Shown: positions 8,073-17,428 of the stretch, in pieces
Layout: each line of letters opens with the position of its first letter
Position numbering within the stretch: position 1 is the stretch's first letter
NCBI GenBank assembly: GCA_024636775.1
Contig: JAGXGP010000018.1
Coordinates: 1-48,754 of the forward strand
Source of the DNA: Hydrogenophilales bacterium
Lineage (GTDB): Bacteria > Pseudomonadota > Gammaproteobacteria > Burkholderiales > Thiobacillaceae
Length of the DNA stretch: 48,754 nucleotides
Reading direction: 5' to 3'
Made by a program: the position numbers and the translations under genes
The notes under the pieces: model-generated
Told to the model about the DNA's origin: nothing
What the model saw: only the letters and a program-made list of their open reading frames with translations
Databases searched by the model: none

Positions 8073-9904
8073 TGGCCTACAAAACCGTATACGAAGACTG
8101 CGACATCCTGGTTGTTGGCGGCGGCATGGGGGGATGCGGTGCGGCCTATGAGGCGCGCTATTGGGGACGCGAGATGAAAATCGTCATCGCGGAGAAAGCC
8201 AATATCGACCGCAGTGGCGCTGTCGCTCAGGGCCTGTACGCGATCAACTGCTACATGGGCATGCAATGGGGCGAGAATCAGCCCGAAGACCATGTGCGCT
8301 ATGCGCGCAACGATCTGATGGGCATGGTCCGCGAAGATCTCGCCTACGACATGGCGCGCCATGTCGACTCCGCAGTGCACAAATTCGAGGAATGGGGCCT
8401 GCCGATCATGCGTGACCCGCAGACCAACCGTTATCAGCGCGAAGGCAAGTGGCAGATCATGATTCACGGCGAAAGCTACAAGCCGATCGTCGCCGACGCC
8501 GCGCGCAAATCCGCGGACAAGATCGACAACCGCATCATGGTGACGCATCTGCTAAAGGACGAAAACCATCCCAACCGGATCGGCGGTGCAATCGGTTTCA
8601 ACGTCCGGACCGGCGACCTGCATGTGTACCGGGCCAAGGCCGTGATCGTCGGCGCCGGCGGCGCCTCGCACATCTTCAAGCCTCGCTCGGTCGGCGAAGG
8701 CATGGGACGGACCTGGTATGCGCCCTGGAGCAGCGCGTCGGCGTATGCGTTGCCGATCATGATGGGCGCGAAGATGACGCAGATGGAAAACCGCATCGTG
8801 CTCGCCCGGTTCAAGGACGGCTATGGCCCGGTCGGCGCCTACTTCCTGCACCTGAAGACCTACACCCAGAACGCGTATGGTGAAGAGTACGAATCGAAAT
8901 GGTATGAACACACCAAGGCGATGGTCGGCGACTACATCGACCACCACCCCACGCCGACCTGTTTGCGCAACCACGCGTTCCTGCAGGAAGTGGCGGCCGG
9001 TCGCGGCCCCATCCACATGGTCACCAAGGAGGCCTTCCAGGATCCGCACAAGGAAACCGTCGGCTGGGAGAATTTTCTCGGCATGACGATCAGCCAGGCG
9101 ATTGTCTGGGCATCGCAGGACATCGATCCGAAGTACGTCAATCCCGAACTGACCACGTCCGAGCCTTACGTCATGGGTTCCCACGCCACGTGCTCAGGTG
9201 CCTGGGCGAGCGGGCCGGAGGACCTTTCCCCGAGCGAATATTACTGGGGCTACAACCGCATGATGACAGTCGAAGGCCTGTTCGGTGCCGGCGACGCGCT
9301 CGGCGGCACCGCGCACGCGTTTTCGTCGGGCTCGTTCACCGAAGGGCGCCTCGCGGCCAAAGCCGCGGTCAAATATGTTCAGGATCATGCCAAGGACAAG
9401 CTCAATGTCTCCGACAAGCAGATCGAGGATCTGCGCAAGGTGATCTACAAACCCCTGGAAACGTACCAGGTTTATCGCAACGAGATCGTCGGCGGGACGG
9501 TGTCGCCGCATTACATCCTGCCTCTTCATGGCTTGCAGCGGCTGGAAAAAATCATGGACGAATACGTCGGCGGCATTGGTGTCAACTACATGACCAACGA
9601 GCCCTTGTTGAAATACGGGCTGCAAAAACTCAAGATTCTTCAGGAAGACCTCGAGCATAGCGGCGCCGAGGACCTGCACCAGTTGCAGCGTGCCTGGGAA
9701 CTCAAGCATCGTGTGATTGCTTCGGAATGCGTGACGCAACATACCCTGTTCCGCAAGGAAACGCGCTGGCCGGGTTATTACTATCGCGGCGACCATCTGA
9801 AGCTCGATGACGAGAACTGGCATGTTCTGACGCTGTCGCGACGCGACCCCGAATCGGGCGAATACGAAATGGAGAAAGCGCCTGTCTATCACATCGTGGA
9901 CTGA
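8072..9904 (+). CDS. aprA: Adenylylsulfate (APS) reductase alpha subunit
   Basis: Catalytic FAD subunit of dissimilatory APS reductase, which interconverts APS and sulfite plus AMP in the cytoplasm. 610 residues, close to the usual 610-660. The N-terminal dinucleotide fold is DILVVGGGMGGCGAAYEA. The fumarate-reductase-like FAD domain continues with VIVGAGGASHIFKPRS and GLFGAGDALGGTAHAFSSGS. The last section has the family-typical KETRWPGYYYRGDHLKLDD. No frameshift or missing block is seen. It follows aprB with a one-base overlap. With aprM rather than qmoABC beside it, this is the arrangement known from Thiobacillus-type betaproteobacteria. It is the best single clue to the organism's energy metabolism. 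Confidence 0.97.
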   Translation: MAYKTVYEDCDILVVGGGMGGCGAAYEARYWGREMKIVIAEKANIDRSGAVAQGLYAINCYMGMQWGENQPEDHVRYARNDLMGMVREDLAYDMARHVDSAVHKFEEWGLPIMRDPQTNRYQREGKWQIMIHGESYKPIVADAARKSADKIDNRIMVTHLLKDENHPNRIGGAIGFNVRTGDLHVYRAKAVIVGAGGASHIFKPRSVGEGMGRTWYAPWSSASAYALPIMMGAKMTQMENRIVLARFKDGYGPVGAYFLHLKTYTQNAYGEEYESKWYEHTKAMVGDYIDHHPTPTCLRNHAFLQEVAAGRGPIHMVTKEAFQDPHKETVGWENFLGMTISQAIVWASQDIDPKYVNPELTTSEPYVMGSHATCSGAWASGPEDLSPSEYYWGYNRMMTVEGLFGAGDALGGTAHAFSSGSFTEGRLAAKAAVKYVQDHAKDKLNVSDKQIEDLRKVIYKPLETYQVYRNEIVGGTVSPHYILPLHGLQRLEKIMDEYVGGIGVNYMTNEPLLKYGLQKLKILQEDLEHSGAEDLHQLQRAWELKHRVIASECVTQHTLFRKETRWPGYYYRGDHLKLDDENWHVLTLSRRDPESGEYEMEKAPVYHIVD

Positions 9905-9927
9905 ACCCGGATCACACCGTCAACGTT

Positions 9928-11529
9928 ATGCACAGTCCAGTTATAGCTACGGCTGACGGCGGGTTGAATCACATGCCGGAGTCAAATCTCGTCTACTCTG
10001 CCGCGCTGCAAGCCGCCTCTCTTAACCTGTCGGCGCAGACATCCGACCTCGAGCAGTTGCTCGATCCGATTCGGGCCATGGAGATTTCTCCGCAGCAGGT
10101 TTCGGGGCTTCTGAAACAGCTCTGGCTGCGACTGGAATTCCTGCGCGCAAGCCAGGCGGAAATCACCAACTCGGACGCTCTGCATCCTGTACTCGCCCGC
10201 ATGCTGGAACAGGCTTACAGTTGTTTGCACGCCGGTGACACCTTCTCGCTTGCCGATGCCTATGCAGAATTTGAGAAGGCCTACCATGCCGGTCTCGAGG
10301 TCGGCAGCCCCGCTGAACACCTCGCGTCGATTCGTGCGGCGCAGGCTCAAATCGCGGCGGTGCAGCTCGATTACCGTCGAGCCGGCAGCCTGTACGCAAG
10401 CGCCTCGACCACGCCGGGACTTATCGAGCCCTTGCAATGGCGGTATCAACTTCAACACGCGCTGACGCTTGAAGACCTTGGCCGTGAATTCATGGACAAC
10501 GCGGCGCTGGAGGCGGCCATTGCTCTCTATGAAGCCCCGGTGCTTGCTTTGGCATCCAAGGCGAAACGGCCTGACGACTGGGCGACGACCCAGCACAATC
10601 TGGGCAATGCACTCGGCGCGCTCGGCCAGCGCCAGCGTGGGACCTTGATGCTGGAAAAGTCGATCATGGCCTTTGAAAGCGCGCTGACCATGCGCAACCG
10701 AGAACGGTCAGCGCTGGACTGGGCGGCAACGCAGAACAGTCTGGGTGTGACACTTGGCATCCTGGCCCATCGTCGCGCCGATACGGACATGCTGGGAGAG
10801 TCGCTCAAGGCATTTCAATTGGCGCTCGAAGAACGAAGCCGGGAGCGGTCGCCGCACGACTGGGCCGTGACCCAGAACAATCTCGGCGCCGCGCTGCGGG
10901 CGCTGGGGCAGCGCAATCAGGATAGGACGCTGTTAAAGCAAGCCTCCGAAGCCTACAAGAATGTGCTGCAGGTCTGGACCCGCGCGCGCGCGCCGCTGGA
11001 ATGGGCGGCCACCATGGATAACCTCGGCTCGGCACTTCGCCTGCTCGGCGAACACCGCAACGGACCTCGGACCTTGGAGCAGGCCGTGGCCGCCTTCAGA
11101 AGCGCATTAGCCGAAAGAACCCGTGCAAGCCTCCCACAGGCATGGGCGATGACGCAGAACAATCTGGGCGCCGCACTGCACAGGCTGGGCGAACGCCAGC
11201 ACGATGCGCAGCCGCTGGAAGCGGCGATCCATGCTTATGAAAACGCGCTCGAGGAGTGGACGCGTGATCGCGCGCCGATGACCTGGGCAATGACCCTGGC
11301 CAACCTGTGTGCAACGCGGAAAGCCCTGGCTGAACTGGTCGGCGATGCTGAAATCGCGCGCCGGGCGCTGACCGATTTCCGCGCCGTCGCGGAGGTGTTC
11401 CGCGAAGCCAGCCACGCCCATTATTACGAGCTCGTCACTGAACAAGTGGCGTTGACGCAAAAGCTGGAACAGGCGCTCCTGAACGGAGAAACGGCAAGCG
11501 AGAGGTCTTACATTCCAGCATCCTGCTAA
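9928..11529 (+). CDS. Protein with six 47-residue TPR-like repeats, downstream of aprA
   Basis: A 533-residue soluble protein without signal peptide. Residues about 217-498 are six tandem 47-residue units beginning with variants of D-W-A-x-T-Q-N-N-L-G-x-A-L; examples are DWATTQHNLGNALGALGQ, DWAVTQNNLGAALRALGQ and AWAMTQNNLGAALHRLGE. The period is longer than the 34 residues of a classic TPR and matches helical-repeat proteins with an extended second helix. The N-terminal 200 residues are helical without recognised motif. The gene begins 24 bases after aprA, so co-transcription is likely. Its role is unknown; scaffold or assembly factor is a guess. The start is uncertain: ATG 9973 is an alternative and neither has a good ribosome site. 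Confidence 0.8.
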   Translation: MHSPVIATADGGLNHMPESNLVYSAALQAASLNLSAQTSDLEQLLDPIRAMEISPQQVSGLLKQLWLRLEFLRASQAEITNSDALHPVLARMLEQAYSCLHAGDTFSLADAYAEFEKAYHAGLEVGSPAEHLASIRAAQAQIAAVQLDYRRAGSLYASASTTPGLIEPLQWRYQLQHALTLEDLGREFMDNAALEAAIALYEAPVLALASKAKRPDDWATTQHNLGNALGALGQRQRGTLMLEKSIMAFESALTMRNRERSALDWAATQNSLGVTLGILAHRRADTDMLGESLKAFQLALEERSRERSPHDWAVTQNNLGAALRALGQRNQDRTLLKQASEAYKNVLQVWTRARAPLEWAATMDNLGSALRLLGEHRNGPRTLEQAVAAFRSALAERTRASLPQAWAMTQNNLGAALHRLGERQHDAQPLEAAIHAYENALEEWTRDRAPMTWAMTLANLCATRKALAELVGDAEIARRALTDFRAVAEVFREASHAHYYELVTEQVALTQKLEQALLNGETASERSYIPASC

Positions 11530-11568
11530 ATGACCGATGTGTATCAGCGGGACGAAGTAGATAAAACC

Positions 11569-13596
11569 TTAGTCGTGTTCTTCCACACCAAATAACACTT
11601 GCTTGAGTTGTCTTAACTGGTCGCGAAGTTCCGCGGCCTTTTCGAATTCCAGATTCTTTGCGGCTTCCAGCATGTCTTTTTCCAGCTTCTTGATTCTTTT
11701 GGTCAGCGTTTTTTCATCCAGCACCTTGTATTCGGCCACGATCTGCGCAGCTTTGAGTTCCTGGCGGCTGGCTTCGGCATCGTACACGCCGTCGATGATG
11801 TCCTTGATACGTTTGGTCACACCGCGCGGCGTAATGCCGTGCTCGAGGTTGAACGCGGTTTGCTTGATGCGACGGCGCTCGGTTTCGTCCATCGCCCGTT
11901 GCATCGAATTGGTGATTTTGTCGGCATACAAAATCGCCATGCCATTCAAATGGCGCGCTGCGCGACCAATGGTCTGGATCAGCGCACGTTCGGAGCGCAG
12001 GAAGCCTTCCTTGTCGGCATCCAGTATCGTCACCAACGACACTTCAGGGATATCCAGCCCCTCGCGCAGCAGGTTGATGCCAACCAGCACGTCGAACACG
12101 CCCAGCCGCAAGTCGCGAATGATCTCGACGCGCTCTACCGTATCGATGTCGGAATGCAGATAGCGCACCTTGATCCCATGTTCGGTGAGGTAATCGGTCA
12201 GGTCTTCCGACATGCGTTTGGTCAGCGTGGTCACCAACACACGTTCGCCGATGGCGATACGCTTTCGTGCTTCGCTCATCAGGTCATCGACCTGGGTCCC
12301 CACCGGCCGCACTTCAATCATCGGATCGACCAGTCCGGTCGGGCGCACCAGTTGCTCGACCACCTGCCCGGCGTGCTCGGCTTCGTATTTTGCGGGCGTC
12401 GCAGACACAAACACAGTTTGTGGCATCAGGCCTTCGAACTCCTCGAATTTGAGGGGCCGGTTATCAAGTGCCGATGGCATACGGAAACCGTAATCGACCA
12501 GGTTTTCCTTGCGCGAACGGTCACCCTTGTACATGCCGCCGACCTGCGTCACGGTGACGTGCGACTCGTCGATGAACATCAGCGCGTCTTTCGCCAGGTA
12601 GTCGATCAACGTGGGGGGCGGCTCGCCAGGCTTGCGCCCCGACAGATGCCGCGAGTAATTTTCAATCCCTTTGCAGAACCCCAACTCACCCATCATTTCC
12701 AGATCAAATCGGGTGCGCTGTTCCAGCCGTTGCGCTTCAACCAGCTTGCCGTTGGCGTAATACCATTCCAGCCGCTCGCGCAACTCGATCTTGATGGCCT
12801 CAATCGCCCGCAATATCGTGGCGCGCGGGGTAACGTAATGGCTGGACGGGAATACGGTAAAGCGCGACACCTTGGACAGGATCTGTCCAGTCAATGGGTC
12901 AAACAAATGCAGACTTTCCACCACGTCATCGAACAGTTCGACCCGGATTGCGGTTTCCGCATGTTCCGCCGGGAAGATATCGATGACGTCGCCGCGGACG
13001 CGGAACACCCCGCGCTTGAATTCGATGTCGTTGCGGTCGTACTGCATCTGCGTCAACCGCGTGATGACTTCGCGCTGCTCCATCTTCTCGTTCTCGCGCA
13101 GCAGCAGGATCATGCTGTGATAGTCGGAGGGATCACCAATACCGTAGATCGCCGACACCGTGCAGACAATGATCGTGTCACGCCGCTCCAGCAGCGATTT
13201 GGTCGCACTCAAGCGCATCTGCTCGATGTGCTCGTTGATGCTGGAATCCTTTTCGATGAACAGGTCGCGCGCCGGCACATAAGCTTCGGGCTGGTAGTAG
13301 TCGTAGTAAGAAACAAAGTACTCGACCGCGTTCTCCGGAAAAAACTCGCGCATCTCCGAATACAACTGCGCCGCCAGCGTTTTGTTGGGCGCCATCACCA
13401 GCGCAGGTCGCCCCGTCCGCGCAATCACGTTGGCCATGGTGTAGGTTTTGCCCGAGCCGGTCACTCCTAGCAGCGTCTGGTAGGCCAGCCCATCCTCGAT
13501 ACCCTCGATGAGTTGGGCGATGGCGGTCGGCTGATCGCCAGCCGGCTGAAAAGGCTGGAACAAACGGAACGGACTATTGGGGAAGGTGACGAACAC
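11569..13596 (-). CDS. uvrB: Excinuclease ABC subunit B
   Basis: Damage-verifying helicase-like subunit of UvrABC nucleotide excision repair; 675 residues, normal length. Walker A is [14 protein letters not shown]. The beta-hairpin that clamps DNA contains [12 protein letters not shown]. The DEXH-type box is [12 protein letters not shown]. Helicase motifs V-VI include [13 protein letters not shown] and QTIGRAARH. The C-terminal UVR domain that contacts UvrC ends the protein ([18 protein letters not shown]). The start is a GTG at 13596 without an obvious ribosome site. No LexA-type CTGT-N8-ACAG box was found in the 71-base gap to aspC. It is convergent with the TPR gene and divergent from aspC. 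Confidence 0.97.
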   Translation of the reverse strand: MFVTFPNSPFRLFQPFQPAGDQPTAIAQLIEGIEDGLAYQTLLGVTGSGKTYTMANVIARTGRPALVMAPNKTLAAQLYSEMREFFPENAVEYFVSYYDYYQPEAYVPARDLFIEKDSSINEHIEQMRLSATKSLLERRDTIIVCTVSAIYGIGDPSDYHSMILLLRENEKMEQREVITRLTQMQYDRNDIEFKRGVFRVRGDVIDIFPAEHAETAIRVELFDDVVESLHLFDPLTGQILSKVSRFTVFPSSHYVTPRATILRAIEAIKIELRERLEWYYANGKLVEAQRLEQRTRFDLEMMGELGFCKGIENYSRHLSGRKPGEPPPTLIDYLAKDALMFIDESHVTVTQVGGMYKGDRSRKENLVDYGFRMPSALDNRPLKFEEFEGLMPQTVFVSATPAKYEAEHAGQVVEQLVRPTGLVDPMIEVRPVGTQVDDLMSEARKRIAIGERVLVTTLTKRMSEDLTDYLTEHGIKVRYLHSDIDTVERVEIIRDLRLGVFDVLVGINLLREGLDIPEVSLVTILDADKEGFLRSERALIQTIGRAARHLNGMAILYADKITNSMQRAMDETERRRIKQTAFNLEHGITPRGVTKRIKDIIDGVYDAEASRQELKAAQIVAEYKVLDEKTLTKRIKKLEKDMLEAAKNLEFEKAAELRDQLRQLKQVLFGVEEHD

Positions 13597-13667
13597 AGGT
13601 AAAATCGCGCAACTTTAACCCGTCGATAGTAGCACCCTCGCTTTGTGGGTGCATGCAAGGAAACACT

Positions 13668-14861
13668 GTGGAACTCTCCCGCCGCGTACAGGCCATCAAG
13701 CCTTCCCCCACTTTGGCTGTCACCGCCCGTGCCGCCACGCTCAAGGCGACCGGCCGCGACATCATCGGCCTCGGCGCCGGCGAGCCTGATTTCGACACGC
13801 CGCAGCACATCAAGGATGCGGCGATAGCCGCAATCAACGCGGGCTTTACCAAATACACCGCGGTAGACGGCACCCCCAGCCTGAAAGCGGCGGTCATCGC
13901 CAAATTCAAACGCGACAACGGCTTCGACTACACGCCCAAACAGATTCTGGTCTCGTGCGGCGGCAAGCAGAGTTTCTTCAACCTGGTTCAGGCGGTCATT
14001 AATCCGGACGACGAAGTCATCATTCCTGCGCCTTACTGGGTGTCGTATCCCGATATCGTGATTCTGGCCGACGGCAAGCCGGTGATTGTTGAGGCCGGCA
14101 TCGAGCAGGGCTTCAAGATCACCCCGGCGCAACTTGAAGCGGCGATCACCCCGAAGACCAAGCTATTCGTCATCAATAGCCCGTCCAACCCCACCGGCGC
14201 GGTCTATAGTGGCGAAGAACTGGCTGCGCTCGGCGCGGTGCTGCGCAAGCACCCGCAGGTGCTGATTGCATCTGACGACATGTACGAACACATCCGTATG
14301 AATGACGTACCCTTCGTCAACATCCTAAATGTGTGTCCCGACCTGTACGACCGCACCCTGGTGCTAAACGGCGTCTCCAAAGCCTATTCAATGACCGGTT
14401 GGCGTATCGGCTACGCGGCCGGGCCAGAAGCCATCCTGCGCGCCATGACCAACGTGCAGTCGCAGTCCACCTCCAACCCCACCTCGATCTCGCAGTATGC
14501 CGCCGAAGCGGCGCTCAACGGCGATCAGGGTTGCATCACACCGATGCTCGACGCCTTCAAGGTGCGCCACCGCTATATCGTTGACGCCCTCAATGGCATC
14601 CCCGGCTTCAAATGCGTGGACAGCGGTGGTGCCTTCTACGCCTTTCCCGACGTGCGTCCCGCAATCATGAATTTGCTGGCGCGCGACATCATCGAAGCGC
14701 CAACCGATATTGCATTCTCCGAATACCTGCTGGAAAGCGCCGACGTCGCCGTCGTGCCTGGCTCGGCCTTCGGTGCCGAAGGCTACATCCGGCTAACGTT
14801 CGCCACCTCGCAGGCCAATCTGGAAAAAGCGATTGCCCGCATCGCCGCCGCGCTGGCCTAG
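13668..14861 (+). CDS. aspC: Aspartate aminotransferase (class I, PLP)
   Basis: Transfers the amino group between aspartate and 2-oxoglutarate; fold-type I PLP enzyme. The start GTG at 13668 gives MELSRRVQAIKPSPTLAVTA, the usual N-terminus of the bacterial Ib-type enzyme, and has AAGGAAA at 13657-13663. The ATG at 13653 would overlap that ribosome site and is less likely. Signatures are GLGAGEPDFDTPQHI, NSPSNPTGAVYS, the PLP lysine in GVSKAYSMTGWRIGY (about Lys238) and the C-terminal PGSAFGAEGYIRLTFA, which holds the substrate arginine. 397 residues. Prephenate or tyrosine activity is possible in this subgroup. Confidence 0.93.
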   Translation: MELSRRVQAIKPSPTLAVTARAATLKATGRDIIGLGAGEPDFDTPQHIKDAAIAAINAGFTKYTAVDGTPSLKAAVIAKFKRDNGFDYTPKQILVSCGGKQSFFNLVQAVINPDDEVIIPAPYWVSYPDIVILADGKPVIVEAGIEQGFKITPAQLEAAITPKTKLFVINSPSNPTGAVYSGEELAALGAVLRKHPQVLIASDDMYEHIRMNDVPFVNILNVCPDLYDRTLVLNGVSKAYSMTGWRIGYAAGPEAILRAMTNVQSQSTSNPTSISQYAAEAALNGDQGCITPMLDAFKVRHRYIVDALNGIPGFKCVDSGGAFYAFPDVRPAIMNLLARDIIEAPTDIAFSEYLLESADVAVVPGSAFGAEGYIRLTFATSQANLEKAIARIAAALA

Positions 14862-14893
14862 CCTCCCGGCCATGGCGCAGGTAGGCTAGCGTC

Positions 14894-16174
14894 ATGTTCC
14901 CCAAACTCGCTGCCCTGCCCCCCACGCGGGGCACACTCAGCTGGCTGATCCAGCTGATCTACACCACTGTGCGTCTGTTCGGTCAAAACGGATTGAAAAA
15001 TCATGCCGCAGCCACGGCATTTTATTTCCTGCTTTCCGCGACCCCTTTATTACTGCTGCTGAGTTATGCCCTGCAACTGCTGGGCCACATCGCTGAGAAC
15101 TCGGTTCCTGCAACCATCCTGATGGCTGCGCTGTATAACCAGATGCAGCTGGAAAGCCTTACTGAACTGGGATTCATTCCGCGCCAGGCCCAACTGGCCG
15201 CAGGGGGGGTGGGCTTCGCCACGCTGGTGCTGTCATCACGCGGACTGGTTAATGCCGTGCAAGGGGCATTTCGCATCATTTTCCCAGACCAGAGTAAACG
15301 CAACATGGTGGTGTCATGGGTGTTGCCCCTCATCATTTTACCCGTCATGTTTTTGCTGATGGGGGTGGCGGCGTTGGCGCAGGTAGCACTTGGTTTTCTA
15401 GGTCAACACGACTTCATCGGCGCGGGTAACGCTCAGTTGTTGCAGGTGTTGAACACACTGTTTGGTTTTGCCATGGTATGGGCGCTAGTATTTGCCGCCT
15501 ATTGGCAATTGCCGCGACTGCATCCGCGCGCACGCGATGCAGCCGCTTTTTCTTTCGGCGCCGTCCTCAGCCTAGCATTGCTTATCACCCTATTTGGCGC
15601 ATTCTTCAAATTAGAGAATTACCTGAGCCTCTACGGTGCGCTTGGGGGCGTGGTGTTCGTGTTGATCGGAGCCTACTTCGCTTTCTGGCTGCTCTACATT
15701 TGGGCACAAGCCCTCTTTGCCTATGGCAAGGTCGACCTCGCCGCACTGGAAAAGCTCTTTCTCGGCGGCAATGGAGAAGGTGCCAACAAACTCGAAACTT
15801 ACGTTTTTGGCGACAACAACCGTCTATTGGAAAAATACGGTGAAGTTCACCCTCCCGGCTACACCCTCATTGAAGAAGGCGACAACTCCCGGGTCGCCTA
15901 TTTTCTCTATGCTGGCCGAGCACGGGTCTATAAAAATTCCGAATCGGGTCGCCGTCTTCTGGGCGAACTCATAGAAGGTCAGTTATTTGGCGAAATGGCT
16001 TATCTGCTGAACGAAAAACGGACCGCCTCAGTTGTGGCCGACACCGAACTCACCGTGCTGGTGTTGCCCCCCCACATCATGGAAGAATTGATGCGCCACT
16101 CCGCCCCCCTGTCGCGCCGCATCATTGATACGCTATGCCATCGACTGGAACGGATGAATCTAGAGCAACACTGA
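14894..16174 (+). CDS. YihY/BrkB-family membrane protein fused to a cyclic-nucleotide-binding domain
   Basis: A 426-residue two-part protein. Residues about 15-285 are a YihY/BrkB (formerly 'RNase BN') membrane domain with roughly six hydrophobic segments and the family-like NHAAATAFYFLLSATPLLLLL near the N-terminus. Residues about 305-420 are a Crp-type cyclic-nucleotide-binding fold: NRLLEKYGEVHPPGYTLIEE, then the phosphate-binding cassette LFGEMAYLLNEKRTASVVA, which keeps the Glu and Arg that contact the ligand in Crp-family proteins. There is no DNA-binding domain after it. The domain would sit in the cytoplasm and could gate or tune the membrane part. Transport substrate and nucleotide are unknown. 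The gene starts 32 bases after aspC. Confidence 0.88.
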   Translation: MFPKLAALPPTRGTLSWLIQLIYTTVRLFGQNGLKNHAAATAFYFLLSATPLLLLLSYALQLLGHIAENSVPATILMAALYNQMQLESLTELGFIPRQAQLAAGGVGFATLVLSSRGLVNAVQGAFRIIFPDQSKRNMVVSWVLPLIILPVMFLLMGVAALAQVALGFLGQHDFIGAGNAQLLQVLNTLFGFAMVWALVFAAYWQLPRLHPRARDAAAFSFGAVLSLALLITLFGAFFKLENYLSLYGALGGVVFVLIGAYFAFWLLYIWAQALFAYGKVDLAALEKLFLGGNGEGANKLETYVFGDNNRLLEKYGEVHPPGYTLIEEGDNSRVAYFLYAGRARVYKNSESGRRLLGELIEGQLFGEMAYLLNEKRTASVVADTELTVLVLPPHIMEELMRHSAPLSRRIIDTLCHRLERMNLEQH

Positions 16175-16291
16175 TCGCCTTGGCTGACACCCGCGCATCC
16201 ACACTTGTATTAAATCCAGGTTCTTTGAGTGAAATTGCTGGTGAATACTTGACCTAAACGCGCGCCGACACTAGAATGCGCGCTCTCCTAT

Positions 16292-16367
16292 TCCTCGATA
16301 GCTCAGTTGGTAGAGCGACGGACTGTTAATCCGCAGGTCCCTGGTTCGAGCCCAGGTCGAGGAGCCA
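16292..16367 (+). tRNA. tRNA-Asn (GTT anticodon), CCA encoded
   Basis: A full cloverleaf can be drawn. The acceptor stem is TCCTCGA (16292-16298) with TCGAGGA (16357-16363), discriminator G and an encoded CCA. The D arm contains AGCTCAGTTGGTAGAGC. The anticodon loop reads CTGTTAA, giving GTT for asparagine. The T arm is CCTGG-TTCGAGC-CCAGG. Total 76 bases. A terminator follows at 16386. Confidence 0.97.
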
Positions 16368-16385
16368 GACAAAGTAAGCACTCAG

Positions 16386-16409
16386 GCCATCCTACGGGGT
16401 GGCTTTTTT
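16386..16409 (+). terminator. Intrinsic terminator after tRNA-Asn
   Basis: Stem GCCATCC (16386-16392) with GGGTGGC (one G-T pair), short loop, then a run of six T. It lies 19 bases after the tRNA end. Confidence 0.85.
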
Positions 16410-16485
16410 GCTTTACGTGTTTGCATAGGCCGCTCCAGGGCTCGGTATAGGGCCCCACGCTCATTTACACGTCAAAGGAATCGAC

Positions 16486-16752
16486 ATGCATACGGACAAA
16501 GTTCTAAGCCACCTTAAAAAACATGGGCAACTTCTCGATTTGGAGATAGCGGCTGCAACCGGGATTGCACTGCCTCAAGTACGCAAGTCACTGGCTGACT
16601 TGGCAACGCGCAAAGAAATATCCCAATGTAGCGTGACCCACTTCAATGGTGACAAGCGCATTGATGGGTTTCAGTGCAGGATTTCCGGCTATATACCGCC
16701 CGTTGCGCCCGGTCGAAAGGCCGGAGGTAATAAAAGCGCCTCATCCGACTAG
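16486..16752 (+). CDS. Small winged-helix-like protein (88 residues), unknown role
   Basis: I do not recognise a named family. The first 50 residues (DKVLSHLKKHGQLLDLEIAA, then ATGIALPQVRKSLADLATRK) look like a winged helix-turn-helix: helix, short helix, recognition helix, then a wing around ISQCSVTHFNGDKRIDGFQC. The C-terminal tail is basic and disordered. An AAAGGAA ribosome site lies at 16474-16480. It sits just beyond tRNA-Asn and upstream of another orphan gene, with a 10-base direct repeat between them. A regulator of its own locus is plausible. It may be a remnant of an element integrated at the tRNA. Confidence 0.65.
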   Translation: MHTDKVLSHLKKHGQLLDLEIAAATGIALPQVRKSLADLATRKEISQCSVTHFNGDKRIDGFQCRISGYIPPVAPGRKAGGNKSASSD

Positions 16753-16772
16753 AACGGGGCCAAGAGTCCAGC

Positions 16773-16801
16773 GGGTGATCCCTTCAACGAGGGGTGATCC
16801 C
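16773..16801 (+). repeat. Direct repeat GGGTGATCCC x2, 19-base period
   Basis: GGGTGATCCC occurs at 16773-16782 and again at 16792-16801, separated by nine bases. The 19-base period is nearly two helical turns, so both copies face the same side of the DNA. It lies between the small winged-helix gene and the next start codon and could be an operator; this is inference. Confidence 0.5.
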
Positions 16802-16834
16802 AGTGGGTTTCAACCAATATTAGGAGTAATACCA

Positions 16835-17383
16835 GTGACCAACGCACAACGCCGGGCAGCATGGCTCGCCAGCCAAAAGGCTGATGGAAATTCATTACTG
16901 AGCGTCAGCAAGCCTGAGCCGACACCCAGCAGCGCATTCCGCCCTCATGAGGCTGGCGAGTATTACCTGGCTACCGTGGATACTGTTGGCAAGTTCAAGA
17001 TGTTCGCCAAGGACATCAAGCCGCCCGTTTACACCTACGGGATCACCACCGTTCGTTTTGAACTGGATGCAGATACCGGCAAATGGATATGGTTTGATGG
17101 TGCGCAAAATCAATCCCCGCGCAAGACCCAGGAGGGTTGGCGTCTTGGCAGCAAGCGGTTGCACGACTCACGCGAAGGTGCAGAGGCCGAGCTTCATCGC
17201 GAAATGGAAAAGAACGGCGACAGGGTAACCAAGGTTCATGACTTGCCCGACGATATGGCTGCGCTGAAAAAAATCCGCAGCGCCAACCACCCAGATCGCA
17301 GCGCCGATGCCGACCAGGATCTCTATCAGGCGGTCGTCGAGAAGCTGGACAGGATGCGTACGGAAAGCCTCGCCGCAGCCTGA
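16835..17383 (+). CDS. Hypothetical protein with a J-domain-like HPD segment near the C-terminus (182 residues)
   Basis: Starts at GTG 16835, eight bases after AGGAG (16822-16826 region). The reading frame is open further upstream but there it only shadows the winged-helix gene. The middle (YGITTVRFELDADTGKWIWF, then ESPRK/TQEGWRLG-like basic sequence) is unrecognised. Residues about 145-178 read MAALKKIRSANHPDRSADAD followed by a second helix, resembling helix II, the HPD loop and helix III of a DnaJ domain without helix I. No signal peptide is present. A terminator follows at 17402. A Hsp70-stimulating role is possible but the domain is partial. Confidence 0.65.
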   Translation: MTNAQRRAAWLASQKADGNSLLSVSKPEPTPSSAFRPHEAGEYYLATVDTVGKFKMFAKDIKPPVYTYGITTVRFELDADTGKWIWFDGAQNQSPRKTQEGWRLGSKRLHDSREGAEAELHREMEKNGDRVTKVHDLPDDMAALKKIRSANHPDRSADADQDLYQAVVEKLDRMRTESLAAA

Positions 17384-17401
17384 GCAAGCTCTGCCCTACA
17401 C

Positions 17402-17428
17402 AACCCACCCTTGCCCGGTGGGTTTTTT
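17402..17428 (+). terminator. Intrinsic terminator after the J-like gene
   Basis: AACCCACC (17402-17409), loop CTTGCCC, GGTGGGTT (17417-17424), followed by T-run to 17428. Ends the small two-gene unit next to tRNA-Asn. Confidence 0.88.

Noticed and set aside
11839-13470. Long open frame on the plus strand opposite uvrB
   Set aside because: uvrB on the minus strand has all family motifs. The opposite frame is His/Gln/Arg-rich with no recognisable domain, as expected of an antisense shadow in GC-rich DNA.
16646-16834. Upstream extension of the J-like gene
   Set aside because: It overlaps the winged-helix gene in another frame; the GTG at 16835 has AGGAG at proper distance.
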